Of a stretch of DNA of 64,000 bases, positions 37,495-47,611 are shown one piece after another. The notes beneath the pieces were generated by a model that saw only the letters and a program-made list of their open reading frames with translations, ran no database searches and was not told the DNA's origin. The DNA comes from an uncultured Roseobacter sp. Its GTDB lineage: Bacteria; Pseudomonadota; Alphaproteobacteria; Rhodobacterales; Rhodobacteraceae. A program made the translations under genes and the position numbers. The first letter of the stretch is position 1; each line of letters starts with the position of its first letter. Where the stretch lies: NCBI RefSeq assembly GCF_947495025.1, contig NZ_CANLXG010000001.1, positions 1-64,000 on the forward strand. The letters run 5' to 3'.

Positions 37495-38667
37495 TCAGAG
37501 TGGAATGTATTCCACGGTGTCTCCGGATTTCCTTGCCGGATCTCCGGGCGCGCGCACCAGCAGAGCATCAGCACCGGCAAGAACCGTCAGAAGCGAGCTG
37601 TCCTGGCTGCCGAACGGTTCCAGCCCATCAGGGCCAAGGCGCGCACGCATGTAATGTTCGCGCGGCCCGTTTTCGGGTACGTCACAGGCGAGGGATGTTG
37701 TCAGCCGCCGTGCAGGCCTGAGCGGTAATCCCTGCATGGCAGCCACAACCGGGGCCACAAAAACGGTCCCACAGACCAGCGCGGACACCGGATTGCCCGG
37801 CAGACCGATCATCGGCACGCCACCCAGCCGACCCGCCATCAGCGGTTTGCCCGGGCGCATCGCGACTTTGTAGAAGGATTGTTCCATGCCCATGTCCGCG
37901 GCCACACCCGCCACCAGATCATGATCCCCGACCGAGGCGCCACCGATGGTGATGATCAGATCGGCATCCGCGGCAAGGCGCAGAACCGTCTGCAGCGCGC
38001 TTTCGGTGTCCCGCGCGATGGGCATCATGCGCGGTCGCGCGCCGAGCGCTTCGAGTTGTGCGGCCAGGCCAAAGGTGTTGGACGCAATGATCTGATCCGG
38101 GCCGGGGGCCTCGCCGGGCATCACAAGCTCATCACCTGTGGCGATCAGTGCAACGGAGGGCGCCCGAAACACCGGCACCCCGGCAATATTCATCGCGGCA
38201 AGCAGGGCGACGTCGGCCGGCCCCAGCCTGCGGGGGGCGGACATCGTATCACCTGTACTGAAGTCACCACCGGCGGGACGGATATTGTCCTTGCTGCCGA
38301 CATCCCGGCCCAGAGTGATCAGATCTCCCCGGCGCGTGACATCTTCCTGAATGACGACAAAATCTGTTCCTTCCGGCATCGGCGCGCCGGTGAAAATCCG
38401 CGTGCACTGGCCAGGTCCCACGGTGCCCTCAAAGCTGTGACCCGCAGCGGCTTCACCAATGACCCGGAACATGGCATCCGGTTCGACCTCAACACGCCGC
38501 AGCGCATATCCGTCCATCGAGGATGCCGCAAAGGGGGGCTGGGTGCGGGTTGCGGCGACATCGCGGGCCAGAACCCTGCCAGCAGCAGCCCGCAGCGGTA
38601 CTGTTTCCGTCTCCAGGGGGCGGGCAAGCTCAGAGAGCGCATCGAGCGCCTCGGCGACACTGATCAT
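37495..38667 (-). CDS. moeA: Molybdopterin molybdenumtransferase
   Basis: A 390-residue enzyme that inserts molybdenum into adenylylated molybdopterin. The MoCF-binding region shows [15 protein letters not shown], and the N-terminal part has SSMDGYALR. Its start overlaps the moaC stop by 4 bases. Together with moaC it supplies molybdenum cofactor, and the pair is inserted behind the tryptophan genes. It ends 7 bases before the lexA -35 element. Confidence 0.92.
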   Translation of the reverse strand: MISVAEALDALSELARPLETETVPLRAAAGRVLARDVAATRTQPPFAASSMDGYALRRVEVEPDAMFRVIGEAAAGHSFEGTVGPGQCTRIFTGAPMPEGTDFVVIQEDVTRRGDLITLGRDVGSKDNIRPAGGDFSTGDTMSAPRRLGPADVALLAAMNIAGVPVFRAPSVALIATGDELVMPGEAPGPDQIIASNTFGLAAQLEALGARPRMMPIARDTESALQTVLRLAADADLIITIGGASVGDHDLVAGVAADMGMEQSFYKVAMRPGKPLMAGRLGGVPMIGLPGNPVSALVCGTVFVAPVVAAMQGLPLRPARRLTTSLACDVPENGPREHYMRARLGPDGLEPFGSQDSSLLTVLAGADALLVRAPGDPARKSGDTVEYIPL

Positions 38668-39143
38668 GTGGCCTCGTACCGTCCGGATTTGCCACCATCC
38701 TTGAGCAGAACGCGGGTGCCGCCGATTTCCATGCCCTTGTCGACAGCTTTCGCCATGTCATAGACCGTCAGCGCGGCAACCGAAGCCGCTGTCAGCGCTT
38801 CCATCTCGACGCCAGTCTGGCCGGTTGTGCGCACCGTGGCTTCGATCGTGTATCCAGGCAGCTCCGGGTCAGGGGTCAGATCGACCGCGACTTTTGTGAT
38901 GGGCAGCGGGTGACACAACGGGATCAGATCAGCGGTGCGTTTTGCAGCCATGATCCCGGCAAGCCGCGCAACCCCCAGAACATCACCCTTTTTTGCACGC
39001 CCTTCCTGAATAATATCAAAGGTTTCTGGCAACATCCTGATGTAACTTGACGCAACGGCGATACGGTCAGTGACCGCCTTGTCGCTGACATCGACCATAT
39101 GGGCATCACCCCGGGCGTCAAAATGTGTGAGCTTGCCGGTCAT
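38664..39143 (-). CDS. moaC: Cyclic pyranopterin monophosphate synthase
   Basis: A 159-residue enzyme of molybdenum cofactor synthesis, acting after MoaA. The family core [12 protein letters not shown] and the active-site [14 protein letters not shown] motif (here [13 protein letters not shown]) are intact, as is the C-terminal KDGGKSG. It begins one base after the trpC stop and overlaps moeA by 4 bases. MoaA is not in the window. Confidence 0.93.
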   Translation of the reverse strand: MTGKLTHFDARGDAHMVDVSDKAVTDRIAVASSYIRMLPETFDIIQEGRAKKGDVLGVARLAGIMAAKRTADLIPLCHPLPITKVAVDLTPDPELPGYTIEATVRTTGQTGVEMEALTAASVAALTVYDMAKAVDKGMEIGGTRVLLKDGGKSGRYEAT

Positions 39144-39144
39144 G

Positions 39145-39957
39145 CTACATGCCCCCGGCTGTCACCGGAGAGGACAGCAGGTCGCGTGTGGCCGTTTCCA
39201 CGTCTGCCTGGCGCATCAGGCTTTCGCCGATCAGGAAAATCCGCGCACCATAGCGCGCCATATCAGCCAGATCTTCGGGCGTGCTGAGGCCGGATTCCGC
39301 GACGATCAGCCGGTCTGCCGGCACATCGCGCGACAGCTTGCGCGTGGTATCCAGTGTTGTCTCGAAGGTTTTGAGATTACGGTTGTTTATCCCCATCAGG
39401 CGGCTTTTGAGACGGCTTGCGCGCTCCAGTTCTGCAGCATCGTGTACCTCCAGCAGGACGTCCATGCCCCAGTGGATCGCCGCGTCCTCCAGTTCGTCCG
39501 CCTGCGCGTCTGTGACGGATGCCATAATAATCAGAATACAATCCGCGCCCATCGCGCGCGCCTCTGCGACCTGGTACGGATCATACATAAAGTCCTTGCG
39601 CAGCACCGGCAGATCACAGGCAGCCCGGGCTTCGACAAGAAATTCTTTGGCCCCCTGAAAGCTGGGTGTGTCCGTCAGCACCGACAGGCAGGTGGCGCCA
39701 CCTTCTGCATAGGCCTCTGCCAGTGTCGCGGGATCAAAATCTTCGCGGATCAGACCCTTGGACGGGCTGGCTTTTTTGATCTCGGCGATCAGCCCGTAAC
39801 CGGAAATAGAAGCCTGATGCAGATTGTCCGCAAAGGGACGGACGGGGGCGGCGGCGCGCGCCTCGGCCTCGACATCCGCGAGCGGTTTGGCCGCCTTGTC
39901 GGCGGCAACTTCTTCCAGCTTATAGGCTTTGATTTTATCCAGGATGGTGTCTGTCAT
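39145..39957 (-). CDS. trpC: Indole-3-glycerol phosphate synthase
   Basis: A 270-residue TIM-barrel enzyme of tryptophan synthesis, monofunctional (not fused to TrpF). Motifs: [24 protein letters not shown] and [10 protein letters not shown]. The ATG at 39957 overlaps the ung stop by 4 bases; an in-frame start upstream would enter ung. Start of the moaC gene follows immediately. Confidence 0.94.
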   Translation of the reverse strand: MTDTILDKIKAYKLEEVAADKAAKPLADVEAEARAAAPVRPFADNLHQASISGYGLIAEIKKASPSKGLIREDFDPATLAEAYAEGGATCLSVLTDTPSFQGAKEFLVEARAACDLPVLRKDFMYDPYQVAEARAMGADCILIIMASVTDAQADELEDAAIHWGMDVLLEVHDAAELERASRLKSRLMGINNRNLKTFETTLDTTRKLSRDVPADRLIVAESGLSTPEDLADMARYGARIFLIGESLMRQADVETATRDLLSSPVTAGGM

Positions 39958-40625
39958 GATGTCTCCGGCGTGTTGGCCCAGTTTATGGCCTGATGGCCCT
40001 GCGCCTGCAACCACGCATTGGTGCGCGAAAAGGGGCGCGATCCGAAAAAACCACGGCGGGCCGACAATGGAGAGGGATGGGCAGTCATGATCTTCAGGTT
40101 CCGGTCCGCATCAACGTCTGCGGCTGACTTATGCGCGGCGGCCCCCCAGAGCAGATAGGCGCGCGGCGCATCTGCGAGCCTGTCCAGCACCTGTATTGTC
40201 AGCGCCTGCCACCCGAGCCTGGCATGCCCCCCTGCATCTCCTGCCGGCACCGTCAGACAGGTGTTCAGCAGCAAAACCCCCTGATCCGCCCAGAACCTGA
40301 GGTCGGCATTTGCGGGGCGTGTGCCGATATCTGCCTCCATCTCCTTGTAAATATTGCCCAGTGAGCGCGGCAGCGGGGTGACACCGGCGTCGGCAGAAAA
40401 GGCCAGACCGTGCGCATGTCCCGGAGTCGGGTAGGGATCCTGGCCCAGAATGACGACGCGCGTGGCATCAGGTGAGGTGCGCTCGAGGGCTGCAAACACC
40501 AGCGTCGCCGGCGGCAGGGTATTGCGGGTGTCCAGTGCCAGCGCCGCCTCGATATCCGGCAGCGTTTCGGTGAAAAACGGCAGATGCGCCCAGTCGCCCA
40601 GGCGGCTCAGATCAAAGCCGGTCAC
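39954..40625 (-). CDS. ung: Uracil-DNA glycosylase
   Basis: A 223-residue family 1 uracil-DNA glycosylase that removes uracil from DNA. Catalytic aspartate D63 is in [14 protein letters not shown], and the [13 protein letters not shown] loop near the C-terminus carries the catalytic histidine. It lies between trpD and trpC with 4-base overlaps on both sides, so it is locked into the trp operon rather than having its own promoter. Confidence 0.93.
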   Translation of the reverse strand: MTGFDLSRLGDWAHLPFFTETLPDIEAALALDTRNTLPPATLVFAALERTSPDATRVVILGQDPYPTPGHAHGLAFSADAGVTPLPRSLGNIYKEMEADIGTRPANADLRFWADQGVLLLNTCLTVPAGDAGGHARLGWQALTIQVLDRLADAPRAYLLWGAAAHKSAADVDADRNLKIMTAHPSPLSARRGFFGSRPFSRTNAWLQAQGHQAINWANTPETS

Positions 40626-41641
40626 GTGGCCTGGGTGATCCGGGCCACCGCTTTGATGCAGTCCGATGCAGCACCGCTGTCGACAGACGTCCGGGCCATC
40701 CCGACCCCGGTTTTCAGATCGGGTGCGGCATCTGCCACAACAAGCGCCGCCGCCGCATTGAGCAGAACCGCATCGCGGTAGGCCGAGGCCTCGCCCGCCA
40801 GCAGAGCTTTGAAATCACGCGCGTTTTCTTCGGGTGTGCCGCCAACAATGGCTTCAAAGGGATGCACGGGCAGACCGGCGTCTTCGGGGTGGATTTCCAT
40901 GTCGGTGACAGTGCCGTCCGGGTTCAGGGCGGACACCCAGCTGACACCGGTAATGGTCAGTTCGTCGGTGCCGTCAGAGCCATGCACGAGCCAGGCCTTT
41001 TCGGACCCCAGTGCACCAAGAGTTTCTGCCATAGGGCGGATCAGATCGCGGGCAAAGGCACCCGTCAGCTGTCGCTTTACCCCCGCGGGATTGGTCAGCG
41101 GGCCGAGGATGTTGAAAATCGTCCGGGTGCCGAGTTCGGCCCGTGTGGGCATGACATGGGCAATGGCCGGGTGATGCATCGGCGCCATCATGAACCCGAT
41201 CCCCGCCTCTTTCAGGGCCGCCTCGACCACTGCGGGGCCGACCATCACGTTGATCCCCATCTGTGTCAGCGCATCGGCCGCGCCTGACTTTGAACTCAGG
41301 TTACGGTTGCCGTGTTTGGCCACCACCACGCCTGCGCCTGCGACCACAAAAGCCGTTGCGGTCGAAATGTTCAGCGTGCCCTTGCCATCACCGCCGGTGC
41401 CGACGATGTCCATGGCGCCCTCGGGGGCTCTGACGGCGTTGCATTTGCCACGCATGACCGCCGCTGCGGCCGCGTATTCATCGACAGTTTCGCCGCGGGT
41501 GCGCAGCGCCATAAGCAGGCCGCCGATCTGGCTGGGTGTGGCCTCGCCGTCAAAAAGGATGGCAAAAGCCTCTTCGGCCTGCGCTTTTGTCAGGGGGCCG
41601 TCCGCAGCCGCACCGATCAGCTGTTTCAGCGCGTCACTCAT
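40622..41641 (-). CDS. trpD: Anthranilate phosphoribosyltransferase
   Basis: A 339-residue enzyme joining anthranilate to PRPP in tryptophan synthesis. The PRPP-binding [15 protein letters not shown] motif and [17 protein letters not shown] are intact. It overlaps trpG by 4 bases upstream and ung by 4 bases downstream. TrpD is not fused to the glutamine amidotransferase. Confidence 0.95.
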   Translation of the reverse strand: MSDALKQLIGAAADGPLTKAQAEEAFAILFDGEATPSQIGGLLMALRTRGETVDEYAAAAAVMRGKCNAVRAPEGAMDIVGTGGDGKGTLNISTATAFVVAGAGVVVAKHGNRNLSSKSGAADALTQMGINVMVGPAVVEAALKEAGIGFMMAPMHHPAIAHVMPTRAELGTRTIFNILGPLTNPAGVKRQLTGAFARDLIRPMAETLGALGSEKAWLVHGSDGTDELTITGVSWVSALNPDGTVTDMEIHPEDAGLPVHPFEAIVGGTPEENARDFKALLAGEASAYRDAVLLNAAAALVVADAAPDLKTGVGMARTSVDSGAASDCIKAVARITQAT

Positions 41642-42219
41642 GCCGGGACCTTCATCTCATTCAGAAAATTCTGCAACAGCGCATGGCCGTGCTCGGAACG
41701 GATCGATTCCGGATGAAACTGGACGCCGTGAACGGGCAGCTCACGGTGTTGCAGACCCATAATGGTGCCGTCCTCCAGCTGTGCGGTAATTTCCAACGTG
41801 TCGGGCAGGCTGGCCCGCTCGACCACCAGAGAATGGTAACGCGTCGCGTCAAAGGGGCTGGGTAGCCCTCTGAAAAGCCCTGTTCCGCTGTGGGTGATGT
41901 GGCCCAGTTTGCCGTGAACAATCTCATCTGCACGGACAACCCTGCCGCCAAAGGTCTGCCCGATGGTCTGGTGGCCCAGGCAAACCCCCATCAGAGGCGT
42001 GCGGGTTTCAGCCGCCGCCTGTGTAAGGGCCAGGCAGATTCCCGCCTGATCAGGATCACAGGGACCCGGCGACAGCAGAATGCCCGCAGGGTTCATCCCC
42101 ATCGCTTCCTGCACATCCAGGGTGTCATTGCGGCGGACCACAATATCTGCGCCAAGACTGCCCAGATAGTGTACGAGATTGTAGGTAAAACTGTCGTAGT
42201 TGTCGATCAGCAGCAACAT
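41638..42219 (-). CDS. trpG: Anthranilate synthase glutamine amidotransferase subunit
   Basis: A 193-residue class I glutamine amidotransferase giving ammonia to TrpE. The nucleophile is C80 in [10 protein letters not shown], and the catalytic His-Glu pair is in GVQFHPESI. The ATG at 42219 opens the conserved [13 protein letters not shown] start; the open frame further upstream is not coding. It heads the trpG-trpD-ung-trpC-moaC-moeA operon. I saw no Trp-codon-rich leader peptide in front of it. Confidence 0.94.
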   Translation of the reverse strand: MLLLIDNYDSFTYNLVHYLGSLGADIVVRRNDTLDVQEAMGMNPAGILLSPGPCDPDQAGICLALTQAAAETRTPLMGVCLGHQTIGQTFGGRVVRADEIVHGKLGHITHSGTGLFRGLPSPFDATRYHSLVVERASLPDTLEITAQLEDGTIMGLQHRELPVHGVQFHPESIRSEHGHALLQNFLNEMKVPA

Positions 42220-42408
42220 GTCCAAAACTTTACTTTCAGGGCTGGAGGACGCCCCCCCAGACACGGTATATATCGCGCATACATGTTCAGGGATGGTAGC
42301 CTGCGTCAAGAGGTGGCGCCGCCCGGAACGAGCCGGATAACCCGCAGGACGGCTGGCAGGGTGCCAACCCGCCGCCGGGGTATGACAAACTGAGAGGACG
42401 GGCTGAGC

Positions 42409-44337
42409 GTGGCCAGAGGTTTTATCAGAGGCGTGTTGTGGGGCAGCTGCGTCAGCCTCAGCGGCGTCGTACTGCTTTCCATATTCACTGACAGACCGGG
42501 ACCGGTTGTGGCGCCTGCACAGACGGATGATGCCGTTGTTGCGGCGGCACCGGTTGATGATACGACGATCCAGCCAGTGGAAAACGGGAATGACACGCCG
42601 GTGGCCCCGCTGCGTTCTGCGCCGGAGCCGGACACTCTGGCCGGCCTGCGGACCGATGACCTGACGCCCGCTGCTGTTCCTCTGGCCGGTGATGTGTCGG
42701 CCCTCGGTAAACCAGCGCCCGCTGGCGGAGAGGGATCTCTGACAGCGCCGGCGGTTGACGCGCCGGTCGCGGGGGGCGGGCAAACCAGCAGTCTGAGTGT
42801 TCCGTCCGCTGAACCCTCGGTCAGTGTGTCTACGGACCCGGCCAGCCCGCCAGCCGCCAAAGAGCAGGGCGATGTTGCCGCGGAAGCGACCCCCGGTCCT
42901 GAAACGGGTCCGGCACAACCGGTTGCGCCGGTTGTTCAGACCGAGATTGCCGGTCTTTCTGCCCCTTCGACCGGGACGACCGTACCCGCCCCGGCACCGG
43001 ATGAAACATCAATATCCGCAGATCCTGCCCAGCCACCGGCGCCCCGCGTCCCGGTGCAGCAGTCTGCGTTCGCCGCAGCCGGACCCGAGGTATCACCAGA
43101 ACCTGTTCAGCCGGCGATACCTGAAGCACCGGTGGTTTCCGCGGGCTTTGCGGCGTTGTCCGCTGCAGGTACAGACGAGAAAGCGGAATTCGTGACGCCC
43201 GCACCCGCATCAGAACCAGAGGTTGCACAAGTGGCCGGGGCGGACACATCGACCGCGGGCGTTCCGTCGGCACAAACGCTTCCTGTGGACGTCCGGGCAC
43301 CTGCGCCCGGTACCGGTGACGCGGGTGTGAGTGACCCTGCTCCTGAAACTGCGCCGACAATACAAACGTCTGTCGGGCAGCCTGACGCCGGCAGCAGCAT
43401 CCCGGATGAGGCCGCCGCAATTGCGGATACGTCATCGGGCCCACCGTCTGCTGAAAACGATGCTGTACCGGCACCTGCCGTGCCCGGAACGTTGCAGGGC
43501 ACGCTGGGCAACCTTGCCCAAGGGGTCCGTACAAACCGCCTGCCAAATCTCGGCGCGGCGGCGGAAGAAGAGGAGACGGCCGCTGAACCGGCAGAGCCGG
43601 AAGCCGAGGCAGGGGAAGCCGCGGTAATCACGGCACCGACCGGTGCAAAACCGGTCGAAAAATACGCGCGGCCTGCAGACAACCCGGACGGCAAGCCGGT
43701 CATGGCCATTGTTCTGATGGATACGGGTGCCGATCTCTCTGCCGGCACGATTGGTCTGCCGGCGTTGCGCAGCTTCCCATACCCGGTGAGTTTTGCTGTC
43801 GATGCGACGCTTCCTGATGCGGCGGAACGGGCGGCGGCCTATCGCGCTGAAGGGTTCGAGGTACTGTCCCTTGTCAACCTTCCAGCAGGTGCGGTGGCAA
43901 GTGACGCGGCGGTGACGCTCTCTGCTGCGCTGGACGCCGTGCCGGAAGCTGTAGGTGTTCTTGAAGGGCCCGGAACCGGCGTGCAGACCACCCGGGAAGC
44001 CAGTGAACAGGTCACCGGCAGTCTGGCAGACAGCGGCCACGGATTTGTCACACAGAACCGCGGCCTGAACACTGTACAGAAACTCGCCGCACGTGCCGGT
44101 GTGCCGTCGGCGGTGGTGTTCCGCGACTTTGACGGTCAGGACCAGTCGCCGGCTGTCATCCGCCGTTTTCTGGATCAGGCGGCATTCCGCGCGTCTCAGG
44201 AAGGTGGTGTGGTGATGCTCGGCCGTTTGCGCGAAGAAACCGTTTCAGCACTGCTGGTATGGGCACTTCAGGACCGTGCCGGCCGGGTGGCGATTGTCCC
44301 GGTGAGTGCCGCACTTTCGGTTCAGGAAAGCCTCTGA
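42409..44337 (+). CDS. Divergent polysaccharide deacetylase, catalytic residues lost
   Basis: A 642-residue protein with one N-terminal membrane helix (about 7-25) and a very long linker rich in Pro, Ala, Thr, Gly and Glu (about 30-410). A C-terminal domain of the divergent polysaccharide deacetylase family (YibQ-like) follows at about 415-642. Compared with the YibQ pattern I recall, the metal and catalytic residues are absent: the DD pair reads MD (AIVLMDTG), the HLPM region reads VNLPAG, HMGS reads GPGTG, and the HPHP region reads GRLREE. A structural periplasmic role is likely. GTG start behind AGAGGA. Confidence 0.75.
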   Translation: MARGFIRGVLWGSCVSLSGVVLLSIFTDRPGPVVAPAQTDDAVVAAAPVDDTTIQPVENGNDTPVAPLRSAPEPDTLAGLRTDDLTPAAVPLAGDVSALGKPAPAGGEGSLTAPAVDAPVAGGGQTSSLSVPSAEPSVSVSTDPASPPAAKEQGDVAAEATPGPETGPAQPVAPVVQTEIAGLSAPSTGTTVPAPAPDETSISADPAQPPAPRVPVQQSAFAAAGPEVSPEPVQPAIPEAPVVSAGFAALSAAGTDEKAEFVTPAPASEPEVAQVAGADTSTAGVPSAQTLPVDVRAPAPGTGDAGVSDPAPETAPTIQTSVGQPDAGSSIPDEAAAIADTSSGPPSAENDAVPAPAVPGTLQGTLGNLAQGVRTNRLPNLGAAAEEEETAAEPAEPEAEAGEAAVITAPTGAKPVEKYARPADNPDGKPVMAIVLMDTGADLSAGTIGLPALRSFPYPVSFAVDATLPDAAERAAAYRAEGFEVLSLVNLPAGAVASDAAVTLSAALDAVPEAVGVLEGPGTGVQTTREASEQVTGSLADSGHGFVTQNRGLNTVQKLAARAGVPSAVVFRDFDGQDQSPAVIRRFLDQAAFRASQEGGVVMLGRLREETVSALLVWALQDRAGRVAIVPVSAALSVQESL

Positions 44338-46431
44338 TCAGGCAAGCCTTGCTTCCTCGGCCTGTGTTTCTCGGTCGCGGTACCAGGCTACGAACGCATC
44401 TTCCGGCATTGGCTCGGCAATCAGAAACCCCTGCATGATCTGGCATCCCAGGTCGCGCACCACGTCCAGCTGCGCCGAAGATTCCACGCCCTCGGCAACG
44501 ATGATCATACCCAGCTTTTCTGTCAGGCCCACCAGAGCGCCGATAATGCTTTCCGCCCGGTTTTCCGGAACCGGTGAAATCAGCGACCGGTCGAGTTTGA
44601 GCCCGCTCAACCGGAGGTGAGACAGGGTAGAGATCGAGGCGTAACCGGTGCCGAAGTCGTCGAGGAAAACATTGAACCCGCTGTCTGCAATGCGATTGAC
44701 GATGGATACCGCAACGTCCTCTCCGCTCTCCACGACGGTGGATTCCAGAACCTCCAGTGTCACATCAGACGGCGACAGGTAACGCTCTTTTACGGCCTGC
44801 ATCATGCGATCAGGCAGGTGCACGTCGCGCAGTGTCGCAGGCGAGGCGTTAAAAGAAATCCGGGGCAGCGCCACGCCGCCTGCACGCACACGCTCCAGCA
44901 GATCAAGACCCTCCTGCAGCATCAGCATGTCGATCTGGTTCAGCAGGCCTGCTTCGTCTGCAGCCGCCATGAACAGGGCGGGTGGGATTACACCGCGTTC
45001 AGGATGTGCCCAGCGGACAAGGATTTCGCCGCCCAGCAATCTGCCGGTGCCGGTGCAGACCTGTGGCTGAATGTAGGGCCGGAACTGGCCTTCATCGAAA
45101 CCGCGTCTGATTTCCTCGAAGAGAATGTTGCGGGTCTCAATATCGGTGCGCATCTCTTCAGAATACCGGCAGACAATGCCCCGTCCGCCGCGTTTTGCAC
45201 GGTAGAGGGCAAGATCAGCCTCCAGCAGCAGCTGGTCCTGTGTCGCGGTGGAGGAACTGGCGAAGGTATAGCCGATACTGGCGCCGATCCGGCAGGGTTT
45301 GCCCTTGATCACGAGCGGTTCACTGACTGACCGGACAATGTTGTCCGCCAGCGTTTCCACGAACCTTGGTGCGGCGCGGGATGTGATCACCATGACGAAT
45401 TCGTCGCCGCCGATACGTGCAATAAAGTCGTCAGGCTTTCCGTGCTTGCGCAAAAGCCGGGCAACCCGGACCAGTACATCGTCACCGGCTGCATGCCCAA
45501 GCATATCGTTTACCGATTTGAAGTAGTCGAGATCGATTTTCAGAAGGCAGATCCCGACATCTCCTTCGGCGCTGTTTTGTGGCAACCGCGTCATATAGCT
45601 GTTGAGCGCGCGGCGGTTTGCGAGACCCGTCAGCACATCATGTGTGGCCGCGTAGTTCAGTGATTTATGCGCCTGGTACAGTTCCTGGTTTCGTGCCTGC
45701 ATCCTGCGGAAAGCGGCCTGGAGCTGGTTCTTTCGGCGCTCCAGACGTCTGATACTGCGGTTGACGCTGATCTGTGCGGGCAGAAAAATCAAAAGGGCCT
45801 CGATCGCGAGTACGATAACAGCACTGACGAATGCCGCGTTCTGAATGCGCTTTAGCCTCAGCAACTGTTGCGCAAGCCGTCCTTCCAGCAACGCGACCAT
45901 GCCATCCAGCCGGTCCAGCAGTTCTGTCTTGGCCCAGAAGTTCAGTTGCTCGCGGATGTTTTCCCGCTCTGTGCCGCCGGATTGCGGAAAATAGATCGCC
46001 ATGGCCGCAAATCGCTGTGTGAGACTGTCCAGAGGCATTTCGCCGGTTTCAGAATAATACGTCCTGACTTCTGCAGGCAGATCGGTTCTGGCGCTCAGTT
46101 CACGGTGCATCTTTTCAAAGGCTGAAGCAGAGGCGGCGAGACCATCTTTGCCACTCTGACTGCCGGTTTCTGCGTATCTGTTCATGTAAAAGAGAATGCG
46201 CTGGCTCAGCATGCGCTGATCGCCTGCGATGCTCACTAGTTCTGCGTGCGTTTCCAGCATGCGGACGCTCTTGAGCGAGACTGCATGTACTGTGCCCAGC
46301 ATCGCCGCCACGAAGATCACGGCGATTACATATCGTCTCCAGAGTCGCTGTGGCCTGGAAATACAGATTTTCAGAAGTGCGCGCAGTACGGCAGGTTTCC
46401 ATAGCCAGGATCGGGGGGCCATATTTCTCAC
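44338..46431 (-). CDS. Membrane GGDEF-EAL c-di-GMP enzyme with PilJ-type sensor
   Basis: A 697-residue inner-membrane protein. Membrane helices at about 34-51 and 199-219 bracket a periplasmic PilJ/type-IV-pili-MCP-like sensor with the DQRMLSQRI motif at 71-79. The GGDEF domain has an intact GGDEF at 341-345, but its inhibitory site reads K-x-x-D instead of R-x-x-D. The EAL domain has EIL at 469-471 with downstream LDDFGTGYAS, VAEGVES and QGF motifs intact, so phosphodiesterase activity is likely. Its stop codon abuts the convergent neighbour's stop with no gap. Confidence 0.88.
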   Translation of the reverse strand: MRNMAPRSWLWKPAVLRALLKICISRPQRLWRRYVIAVIFVAAMLGTVHAVSLKSVRMLETHAELVSIAGDQRMLSQRILFYMNRYAETGSQSGKDGLAASASAFEKMHRELSARTDLPAEVRTYYSETGEMPLDSLTQRFAAMAIYFPQSGGTERENIREQLNFWAKTELLDRLDGMVALLEGRLAQQLLRLKRIQNAAFVSAVIVLAIEALLIFLPAQISVNRSIRRLERRKNQLQAAFRRMQARNQELYQAHKSLNYAATHDVLTGLANRRALNSYMTRLPQNSAEGDVGICLLKIDLDYFKSVNDMLGHAAGDDVLVRVARLLRKHGKPDDFIARIGGDEFVMVITSRAAPRFVETLADNIVRSVSEPLVIKGKPCRIGASIGYTFASSSTATQDQLLLEADLALYRAKRGGRGIVCRYSEEMRTDIETRNILFEEIRRGFDEGQFRPYIQPQVCTGTGRLLGGEILVRWAHPERGVIPPALFMAAADEAGLLNQIDMLMLQEGLDLLERVRAGGVALPRISFNASPATLRDVHLPDRMMQAVKERYLSPSDVTLEVLESTVVESGEDVAVSIVNRIADSGFNVFLDDFGTGYASISTLSHLRLSGLKLDRSLISPVPENRAESIIGALVGLTEKLGMIIVAEGVESSAQLDVVRDLGCQIMQGFLIAEPMPEDAFVAWYRDRETQAEEARLA

Positions 46432-46570
46432 TCTCGTCAGATCAGGCCTTTGCAGACCGTCACAATACGGGAACGTAATGACGCAGGATCATTGAGGAAG
46501 TTTCAAAAGCCGTCGGATCGGAGGGCGCAAAATGTCTTCGATTTAAAACAAATCTGCAGTGCCGGAGCGT

Positions 46571-47608
46571 TCAGATGATTTCATCCTCATCAAAAAGCGG
46601 GTCGCTTTCGAGCTGCGCCGCAAGACCCTCGACCGTGTCCTCTGCGGCGGTCGGGCTGAGGGCTGCAAGATGAAAGACCGCGTCCCCCTCGTTGACCACA
46701 GGCAGAATGGCCCGGCCGATCAGGATGCCGTCAGACGGAGCAATAAGGTCTGTTTCGATCCCGCCAAAAGGGTCAGAGACACTGGCCAGCACATCACCGG
46801 CACTGACGGTTTCGCCCTCGGCACGGAAGGTGCGCAGCAATCCACCCGCAGGCGCGCGCAACCAGGTGGAGGACTTGCACAGGTAGGGTCGTGCGCGCGC
46901 CTTGGAGATCCCGCGCGCGGGCAGCATATCAAGGCTGCGCAACACGCGCAGGATACCTGCAACACCCGCCCGCACCGCCATTTCGTCAAAGCGCAGCCCT
47001 TCACCGGCCTCATAAAGCAACACAGGTGTGCCGCGCTCTGCAGCCTCGGCGCGCAGCGAGCCGTCGCGCAGCGGTGATGTCAGGATCACCGGCGCGCCGA
47101 AAGCTTCCGCCATCGCCGCCGTTTTGCTGTGACCGGGCGACACCCTGATCTGAGGCAGGTTTGTGCGGTGGACCGCCGCTGAGTGCAGATCAATGCCGGT
47201 ATCACAGCGCAGAACCACCTCGTTGAGGAAAATATGCGCCAGCCGTGATCCCAGAGATCCCGACGGATGCCCGGGGAAACACCGGTTCAGGTCACGCCGG
47301 TCGGGCAGGTACCGCGACCGGTTCAGAAACCCAAACGAGTTGACGATGGGCACCACCAGCAGCGTACCCCGGAGCGATTTCAGCTGGGGCGCGCGCAACA
47401 GCCGTCGCACGATCTCTACGCCGATGACCTCGTCGCCATGCACCGCTGCCGAAACAAACACCGTCGGGCCCGCGCGTCTGCCGTGGTGAACACGCACGGA
47501 CAGGCTGACCGGCGTGTGATCGGGCATGCTCGAGACAGGCAGGTGAACCGTATCCGCGTTACCCGGCGCGATGCGGTGGCCCGCTATCTCAAATGAGGCG
47601 CGGGCCAC
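46571..47608 (-). CDS. Succinylglutamate desuccinylase/aspartoacylase family protein
   Basis: A 345-residue zinc hydrolase of the AstE/AspA family (M14-like fold). The zinc ligands are suggested by SAAVHGDEVIG and by the GIDLHSAA motif; a C-terminal beta domain follows (about 260-345). It starts with GTG 3 bases after the trpE stop, so it is co-transcribed with trpE. No arginine-succinyltransferase genes are nearby. Members of this branch often deacylate N-acyl amino acids; the substrate is unknown. Confidence 0.8.
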   Translation of the reverse strand: MARASFEIAGHRIAPGNADTVHLPVSSMPDHTPVSLSVRVHHGRRAGPTVFVSAAVHGDEVIGVEIVRRLLRAPQLKSLRGTLLVVPIVNSFGFLNRSRYLPDRRDLNRCFPGHPSGSLGSRLAHIFLNEVVLRCDTGIDLHSAAVHRTNLPQIRVSPGHSKTAAMAEAFGAPVILTSPLRDGSLRAEAAERGTPVLLYEAGEGLRFDEMAVRAGVAGILRVLRSLDMLPARGISKARARPYLCKSSTWLRAPAGGLLRTFRAEGETVSAGDVLASVSDPFGGIETDLIAPSDGILIGRAILPVVNEGDAVFHLAALSPTAAEDTVEGLAAQLESDPLFDEDEII

Positions 47609-47611
47609 GGA

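Noticed and set aside
42220..42408. Tryptophan attenuator in front of trpG
   Set aside because: No short leader frame with adjacent Trp codons and no terminator hairpin were seen.
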